DNA of 38,143 bases, from NCBI GenBank assembly GCA_964428795.1, contig CAYRZL010000016.1, positions 1-38,143 on the forward strand. The letters run 5' to 3'. Numbering within the stretch: the first letter of the stretch is position 1; every line of letters starts with the position of its first letter. Shown in pieces: positions 33,158-38,143 of this stretch. The notes beneath the pieces are model-generated. The model did no database searches, was not told where the DNA came from, and saw nothing but the letters and a program-made list of their open reading frames with translations. The position numbers were made by a program, and so were the translations under genes. This stretch comes from CAYRZL01 sp964428795 (GTDB lineage Bacteria; Bacillota; Clostridia; Lachnospirales; Lachnospiraceae).

Positions 33158-34133
33158 CTTTTTCCCCTTCCCTGCCTGCCAGATGGCACCTTACATAATG
33201 TCCCCGGGAGATTTCTATTACCTCTGGCTCAACCATACCGCATCGTGTTTCTGCATACGGACAGCGCGGATGAAAACTGCATCCTTTCGGCAGATTCACC
33301 GGATCCGGCATCAATCCCTGAATCGTATTTAATCGTTTTACATCCATGTCCAACCGCGGAATTGCTGCAAACAAGCCCTTCGTATACGGATGTCCTGCAT
33401 TCTTAAACACTTCCCGCGTTGTTCCCGCTTCAACAATCTGTCCTGCATAAATAATCGCCACATTTTCACAGGACTCTGCCACAATGCCAAGATCATGCGT
33501 AATCAATACCAATGCCATATTGTATTCTTTCTGCAGATTCTTGATCATATCCAAAACCTGCGCCTGAATTGTAACATCCAGGGCAGATGTTGGCTCATCT
33601 GCCAATAACAGGGCCGGATTACATGCCAACGCCATGGCAATGACTACTCTCTGCTTCATACCTCCGGAAAACTGGTGGGGATATTCATTTGCTCTTTCTG
33701 CAGGTATGCCAACACGCTTTAACATCTCCATGGTTCTCTCCCACGCTTCTTTTCTGGAACACTCCTGATGTTGTTTGATCACCTCACTGATCTGCTTTCC
33801 AATCGTTTTTACAGGATTCAGAGAAGTCATCGGATCCTGAAAGATCATAGAGATTTTTTCTCCTCTGATCCTCTGCATTTCCCTCTCTGACTTTTTCAGA
33901 AGATTTTCACCCTCAAAATAAACTTCACCACCGACAATCTCTCCTGTGGTTTTTGCAAACAAACGAAGAATCCCCAGACATGTCGTTGTCTTTCCTGCTC
34001 CTGTTTCTCCCACCAGACCATAAGATTGCCCTGCCTGCACTGCAAAAGATACTCCATTTACGGCTTTAACGGCTCCGGCATCTGTATTGTATTGAATTAT
34101 CAGATTTTTGATATCAAGTATTTTCTTACTCAT
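33150..34133 (-). CDS. Oligopeptide-type ABC importer ATPase, OppD/DppD-like (second system)
   Basis: A 327-residue ATPase: Walker A GETGAGKTT, Q-loop FQDPMTSLNP, signature FSGGMKQRV, Walker B LLLADEPTSALDV, and a C-terminal PRCPYAETRC extension. It lies 11 bases after the OppC-like stop. Partner of the ATPase at 32210-33157. Confidence 0.93.
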   Translation of the reverse strand: MSKKILDIKNLIIQYNTDAGAVKAVNGVSFAVQAGQSYGLVGETGAGKTTTCLGILRLFAKTTGEIVGGEVYFEGENLLKKSEREMQRIRGEKISMIFQDPMTSLNPVKTIGKQISEVIKQHQECSRKEAWERTMEMLKRVGIPAERANEYPHQFSGGMKQRVVIAMALACNPALLLADEPTSALDVTIQAQVLDMIKNLQKEYNMALVLITHDLGIVAESCENVAIIYAGQIVEAGTTREVFKNAGHPYTKGLFAAIPRLDMDVKRLNTIQGLMPDPVNLPKGCSFHPRCPYAETRCGMVEPEVIEISRGHYVRCHLAGREGEKDE

Positions 34134-34144
34134 CCCTCATCCTC

Positions 34145-35044
34145 CTACTGTCTCAAGCGAGGATCCATGGCGTCTCTTAAACCATCCCCCAACAAATTAA
34201 CTGCAAGCATGGTAAGAGCAATCATAATCCCGGGGAATGTAATCAAAGGCCAGAAGGTCATAATATATTCTCTTCCCGAATTTAAGATAGAGCCCCACTC
34301 TGGAGTTGGCGGCGCAATGCCCAATCCGATAAAGCTCAGACCTGCAATCGTAATGATCGCATCTCCAAATTTTAGTGTTGCCTGTACAATGATCGGGGAA
34401 AGTGAATTCGGCAACACATGTTTTAATATAATGCGCGCTTTACTTTCACCAAAAGTCTGAGCCGCCTCTATATATTCGTTATCACTGAGCAGCAATACAG
34501 AAGATCTTACGATTCGCGCAAGCTGAGGAATGTTACTGATCGACAATGCAATGATCGTATTTACAAGTCCTGTACCCATAGCTGCTGCAATCGTAATAGC
34601 CAAAAGCATACTGGGAATTGCCATAAATACATCCATGATCCTCATAAGAATATTATCAACCATCCCTTTAAAAAAGCCGGCAATAGTACCAATAATACAG
34701 GCTGCCACCAAACTGATCACCACAGAAGCCAGAGCTATACCAAGAGACATTCTCCCTCCGTATAATATGCGGGAAAAAATATCTCTTCCGTATTGATCCG
34801 TTCCCATAATATGTGTCCGGCTTGGCATCTGTAATGCACAACTCAAGTCAATTTTGTCATATTCGTATGGGGCGATCACACCTGCAAAAATTACCAAAAT
34901 AAATAGTGCTATCAAAAAGATCAGTGACACCATAGCCAGCTTACTCTTTTTTAAGCGTCTCCATATTTCCGCAAAATTGCTGCGATTTTTTTTCTGAGAA
35001 GCCGCATCCGGTATTTTTTCATATCTCTTTTTGGGAATTTTCAT
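34145..35044 (-). CDS. ABC importer permease, OppC/DppC-like (second system)
   Basis: A 299-residue membrane protein, the same length as the OppC-like protein of the first system. The ATG at 35044 is chosen over 35062 because GGAGG lies six bases upstream. It has a first membrane segment after LKKSKLAMVSLIFLIALFIL, then MGTDQYGRDIFSRILYG, the EAA loop AAQTFGESKARIILKHVLP and the C-terminal LRDAMDPRLR. It overlaps the OppB-like gene by 26 bases. Confidence 0.92.
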   Translation of the reverse strand: MKIPKKRYEKIPDAASQKKNRSNFAEIWRRLKKSKLAMVSLIFLIALFILVIFAGVIAPYEYDKIDLSCALQMPSRTHIMGTDQYGRDIFSRILYGGRMSLGIALASVVISLVAACIIGTIAGFFKGMVDNILMRIMDVFMAIPSMLLAITIAAAMGTGLVNTIIALSISNIPQLARIVRSSVLLLSDNEYIEAAQTFGESKARIILKHVLPNSLSPIIVQATLKFGDAIITIAGLSFIGLGIAPPTPEWGSILNSGREYIMTFWPLITFPGIMIALTMLAVNLLGDGLRDAMDPRLRQ

Positions 35045-36041
35045 GCTGCTCCTCCTCTCCATATTCCTCGTCTATCAGATCTCTGGCTCTGATTTTCTGA
35101 CTTCTTCGCTGCCCTTTATACATTGCCTTAATTCGTGGATCAATAAATGCATAAATAATGTCCGTGATCAGATTACAGCCGCTTATGATTAGAGCACAAA
35201 CCACAACAATCCCCTGTGTCAGATTGTAATCATAGCTTGAGATTGCCTGACTCATTAACAAACCAATGCCCGGAATATTAAAGATTGTCTCTATAATAAT
35301 GGTACCTGTCATAGCAAAACCGACCGTCATACCAATTGCAGTAATGACCGGAATGATCGCATTTGGCAAAGCATGCTTATATAATACATTCCGTTCATTG
35401 AGTCCCTTCGCTCTGGCTGTTCTGACATAGTCCTGTCGGATAACATCTAACATGGAAGATCTTGTCATTCGCGTAATAATAGCCAGAGGAAATACGCCTA
35501 CCGCTGCAACCGGCAATATCCAATGTGCCGGCGAGCCTAATCCGGATATCGGCAACACTCCCAGCTTCACAGAAAAGAACAGGATCATCATCAAAGCCAA
35601 CCAGAAAGATGGTAACGATGCCAGAACAACGGCAACCGTTGTAGAAGCATAATCAAAAACAGAATACTGTTTTGACGCCGCCAGCAACCCCAGTGGGATT
35701 CCTATGACAACCGTAACACCCACACCTAACAGTCCAAGCAGCATGGTTGTTCCAAGCCTCTCCATGATCATCTCCATAACAGGACGCTCCCAGACATAAG
35801 AAGTACCAAAATCAAACTTTGTGACAATATTCCACAAATACTCTCCTAATTGTACAAAATACGGACGATCCAATCCCCATTCATGTTCAACCTGAGCAAT
35901 ATTCTCAGGTGTTGCTGATCCACCTAAAATTGCAATAGCCGGACTGCCATCCGTAAAATAATTGATCGTAAAAACTATGATAATTACGCCAAGAAGAATA
36001 GGAATCAACATTAACACTCTTTTTATGATGTAACGTAACAT
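35019..36041 (-). CDS. ABC importer permease, OppB/DppB-like (second system)
   Basis: A 340-residue membrane protein. It has an opening membrane segment (VLMLIPILLGVIIIVFTI), the motif SPAIAILGGSATPENIAQ, the EAA loop TARAKGLNERNVLYKHALP and IDPRIKAMYK near the end. About 30 extra charged residues follow that motif (ending EEQHENSQKEI), an extension absent from the first system's OppB. AAGGTG precedes ATG 36041. A hairpin in the 126-base gap before it may lower expression relative to the binding protein. Confidence 0.92.
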   Translation of the reverse strand: MLRYIIKRVLMLIPILLGVIIIVFTINYFTDGSPAIAILGGSATPENIAQVEHEWGLDRPYFVQLGEYLWNIVTKFDFGTSYVWERPVMEMIMERLGTTMLLGLLGVGVTVVIGIPLGLLAASKQYSVFDYASTTVAVVLASLPSFWLALMMILFFSVKLGVLPISGLGSPAHWILPVAAVGVFPLAIITRMTRSSMLDVIRQDYVRTARAKGLNERNVLYKHALPNAIIPVITAIGMTVGFAMTGTIIIETIFNIPGIGLLMSQAISSYDYNLTQGIVVVCALIISGCNLITDIIYAFIDPRIKAMYKGQRRSQKIRARDLIDEEYGEEEQHENSQKEI

Positions 36042-36120
36042 AATATCACCTTATATTTTTATCTCTCTGTCAAACAGGTAGCCACATGAGTTTCCTTTCG
36101 CATGCTTGGCAGCGAAAATT

Positions 36121-36150
36121 TGACTGCCAAACAGCAGGTATTGGCAGTCA
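36121..36150 (-). terminator. Hairpin between binding-protein and permease genes (probable attenuating terminator)
   Basis: The arms TGACTGCCAA (36121-36130) and TTGGCAGTCA (36141-36150) pair perfectly around a ten-base loop; AAATTTTCG follows on the minus strand. Placed 18 bases after the lipoprotein stop, it may stop part of the transcription or stabilise the binding-protein mRNA so that this subunit is made in excess. Confidence 0.55.
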
Positions 36151-36167
36151 GAATCTTTCAAAAAATA

Positions 36168-37790
36168 TCAGTTATTGAAGGACAACTGTCCAAGCCATAA
36201 ACATGCTTCCTCAGACTGAGCAGCATTCTCAACGCCATTTACATAATTCTGGTATGCCCAGGATCCCGTCGTCTGATATAACGGAATTGTATACATGTGT
36301 TCTTTTACATAGTCCTGAATGGCTTCCAATTGCGCTTCACGCGCATCCTGATCAGATTCATATCTGTTCTCATTTAACATTTCATTCAAACTCTCATCAT
36401 GATTTTCACCCAGACAGTTCCCGCTTCCTGTAAAATATGTTGTGTAAACTTCGATTGGGTCTGCCCGAAGCGCAGTTGTCATAATACCGGATACCTGCTG
36501 ATAACCAAGCTGTGCTCCCATGATAGTAGGAAGATCCGCAGATTCAATGTTCATCGTAATACCAACAGCACTTAAATATGCCTGAATTGCTTCCGCAACG
36601 GATAAATCCTGATATTGATCGGCTGCAATCATCGTAGTAAATTCAAAACCATCTGAATAACCGGCTGCTTCAAGATATTCTTTTGCTTTTTCCGGATCAT
36701 ATTCAATGGTTTCATCTTTATATCCCATAACACCTTCAGATAAAGTTGAATGAACCGCAGTACCTGTGCCGCTACATACATTTTCGACAATAGCATCAAT
36801 GTCGATCGCATAGGCTACCGCTTTTCTTAAATCTTCATTCTGAAAAATAGTATCCGTGTCTACTACAGTTGACATACAGAACAAACCATATTTTGTGATG
36901 GGCCAGGAGTATAGATTTACGTTATCTGCACTGCCGGAAGATAAAGATTTTACCGTTTCACCGCTTGTAATATAAGCAACATCAAGATTTCCATTTTGAA
37001 GTTCTAAAGCTCTTGTGCTCTCATCCGTAAAAAACTTGATGGTGATTGTATCAAAGGCACCCGGTTCACCCCAGTAGTATTCGTTTCTTTCCAATGTAAT
37101 ACTTACATCATTTTCAATGGAAACGACCTTATAAGGACCGGTCCCAACCAATGCATCTGCCGTAGAGATAAAATCTTCCCCGCCATTTGCCTCAACAAGT
37201 TCCTTGTCCAGTATATAAGATGCCTCTGCGGTCAAGGTACTTAATGTGATATTATCATATTGAAATAATCTTAGGACAACCGTATTCTCGTCCTCTACAT
37301 AGGAATTCTCAATGTCCACACTTCCCATACGATTGCCCCATACAAAATTGCTGCACAACCGTTCAATCGTATAGAGAACATCATCTGCAGTCAGTGGATC
37401 ACCATTACTGAAATACGCCCCTTCTTTAACATGAAGGACCAAATCAAGACCATCATCTCCCGTATATTCATAAGATTCGATAATATTTGCCCCTACTTCT
37501 CCATCTTCCACCACAAAACATCTGTCATAAATCAAATCCTCAATACTTATGGACGTGACATCCGCAGATTCCAAAATATTCCATGAGGAAGGCTGAGCCC
37601 CGACACCCACAATCAGATCTGTCTTATTGGTTGTGCCCGTAGTAGCTGCCACCTTTGTCACTTCTGTTTCCTCTGTGCCTGCAGAAATCTCGGAGGTCTG
37701 ATCTTCTCCGGAATCTCCACATCCTGCAATCATACCCATCCCCATACAGGCAATAAGCATAAGAGCAATCCATCTTGTTCTTTTTTTCAT
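36168..37790 (-). CDS. Family 5 extracellular solute-binding lipoprotein (second system)
   Basis: A 540-residue protein. Signal peptide MKKRTRWIALMLIACMGMG is followed by lipobox IAGC near residues 21-24 and a Glu/Thr-rich linker to about residue 55. The mature part fits SBP_bac_5 (LVGTGPYKVVSIENDVSITL). AAGGGG precedes ATG 37790. It is the first gene of an operon that includes two VOC proteins and a chalcone-isomerase-like protein instead of peptidases, so its ligand may not be a peptide. It is clearly divergent from the binding protein of the first system. Confidence 0.92.
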   Translation of the reverse strand: MKKRTRWIALMLIACMGMGMIAGCGDSGEDQTSEISAGTEETEVTKVAATTGTTNKTDLIVGVGAQPSSWNILESADVTSISIEDLIYDRCFVVEDGEVGANIIESYEYTGDDGLDLVLHVKEGAYFSNGDPLTADDVLYTIERLCSNFVWGNRMGSVDIENSYVEDENTVVLRLFQYDNITLSTLTAEASYILDKELVEANGGEDFISTADALVGTGPYKVVSIENDVSITLERNEYYWGEPGAFDTITIKFFTDESTRALELQNGNLDVAYITSGETVKSLSSGSADNVNLYSWPITKYGLFCMSTVVDTDTIFQNEDLRKAVAYAIDIDAIVENVCSGTGTAVHSTLSEGVMGYKDETIEYDPEKAKEYLEAAGYSDGFEFTTMIAADQYQDLSVAEAIQAYLSAVGITMNIESADLPTIMGAQLGYQQVSGIMTTALRADPIEVYTTYFTGSGNCLGENHDESLNEMLNENRYESDQDAREAQLEAIQDYVKEHMYTIPLYQTTGSWAYQNYVNGVENAAQSEEACLWLGQLSFNN

Positions 37791-37831
37791 AAAATACCCC
37801 TTTCTATGATTCCGTTTTTTTGCTCAAGATA

Positions 37832-37859
37832 ATTTTACAGCTTCAAGAATTCTTATCAA
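37832..37859 (-). promoter_or_regulatory. Predicted promoter of the second importer operon
   Basis: Minus strand -35 TTGATA (37854-37859), 16 bases, -10 TAAAAT (37832-37837); transcription would start near 37825, about 35 bases before the ATG at 37790. The slightly short spacer and the palindrome upstream suit activated transcription. Confidence 0.5.
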
Positions 37860-37891
37860 CATGCTCCAGGTTTACGTTTCTTTTTTCTCAC

Positions 37892-37906
37892 TGTGCCCAA
37901 TGCACA
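37892..37906 (-). promoter_or_regulatory. Palindrome TGTGC-N5-GCACA upstream of the second importer operon
   Basis: TGTGC-CCAAT-GCACA is centred about 75 bases upstream of the predicted start of transcription. The same arms, with a different centre, occur upstream of the propeller/oxidoreductase operon at 28730-28744. It is a candidate activator site, most simply for the PucR-type regulator. Confidence 0.5.
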
Positions 37907-37934
37907 CTTTTAGCCGGACGCACAAAAGGGATGC

Positions 37935-37967
37935 AAAAAAGAAGCAGTCCATTTATTGAACTGCTTC
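37935..37967 (-). terminator. Rho-independent terminator of the tRNA unit
   Basis: The arms GAAGCAGT (37941-37948) and ACTGCTTC (37960-37967) are followed on the minus strand by TTTTTT (37935-37940). It lies 13 bases after the tRNA-Lys gene and insulates the importer operon. Confidence 0.85.
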
Positions 37968-37980
37968 CCCTTATTTTCCA

Positions 37981-38053
37981 TGAGCGTGCCGGGGTTCGAA
38001 CCCGGGACAACTTGATTAAAAGTCAAGTGCTCTACCAACTGAGCTACACACCC
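37981..38053 (-). tRNA. tRNA-Lys, anticodon TTT
   Basis: A 73-base cloverleaf. The acceptor stem GGGTGTG pairs with CACGCTC. The D-loop is AGCTCAGTTGGTAGAGC. The anticodon loop CTTTTAA lies in the stem ACTTG/CAAGT, and the T-loop is GTTCGAACC. CCA is not encoded after the discriminator A. Confidence 0.95.
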
Positions 38054-38067
38054 GTATCGTTTTAAAA

Positions 38068-38140
<73 letters not shown>

Positions 38141-38143
38141 ATT

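Noticed and set aside
5768..37790. Large DNA repeat between the two importer operons
   Set aside because: The genes are paralogous in order and motifs, including the same ATGAGTGA overlap of the two ATPase genes, but the sequences are diverged along their length. They are separate systems, not a recent duplication.

Overview
The window looks like chromosomal DNA of a strictly anaerobic, low-to-moderate GC member of the Clostridia, most likely a Lachnospiraceae-type gut bacterium. The basis is consensus AGGAGG ribosome sites, sigmaA-like promoters, ferredoxin-linked 2-oxoacid oxidoreductase and ADP-forming acyl-CoA synthetase genes, a molybdopterin Fe-S enzyme, and family-5 ABC importers with lipoprotein binding subunits. 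No species can be named from the sequence alone. Almost every gene is on the minus strand; the S9 peptidase is the only confident plus-strand gene.

Layout, left to right. (1) 1-739: an AAA/archaeal-type ATPase cut by the window edge, and a small unknown ORF. (2) 736-2964: a URO-D-fold (methyltransferase-like) gene behind a LysR regulator, with a LysR box at about -64 of its promoter. (3) 2993-4713: an AbiEi/AbiEii-like antitoxin-nucleotidyltransferase pair. (4) 4821-15858: a peptide-use locus. A FadR-type GntR regulator sits beside a minus-strand operon (M24 peptidase, MalY/PatB-type PLP enzyme, oligopeptide binding lipoprotein, two permeases, two ATPases), and a divergent S9 peptidase faces the operon. 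(5) 15941-19955: an unusual 1177-residue fusion of an NAD(P)H flavoprotein to a molybdopterin oxidoreductase, with a four-cluster ferredoxin subunit. Its promoter is overlain by a near-perfect 27-bp palindrome. (6) 20182-28627: an operon reading LVIVD beta-propeller protein, four-subunit 2-oxoacid:ferredoxin oxidoreductase, ADP-forming acyl-CoA synthetase, MFS transporter, MBL hydrolase, then probably a 57-residue ORF and a terminator. It is interrupted by a 100-N gap that looks like an assembly artefact. (7) 28768-30042: a PucR/CdaR-type regulator. (8) 30139-37790: a second binding-protein-dependent importer operon continuing into a VOC protein, a two-domain EthD-like protein resembling bacterial chalcone isomerase, a second VOC protein and a 106-residue unknown. 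(9) 37941-38140: tRNA-Lys, tRNA-Phe and their terminator.

The best candidate for an undescribed system is regions 6-8 together. An importer with a chalcone-isomerase-like enzyme and two VOC proteins, and a second operon able to turn a 2-oxo acid into acyl-CoA, reduced ferredoxin and ATP, flank a single PucR-type regulator. Both operons carry the same palindrome, TGTGC-N5-GCACA, roughly 75-85 bp before the likely transcription start. This suggests one regulon for anaerobic uptake and energy-yielding breakdown of a plant-type aromatic or related molecule. The substrate cannot be read from sequence.
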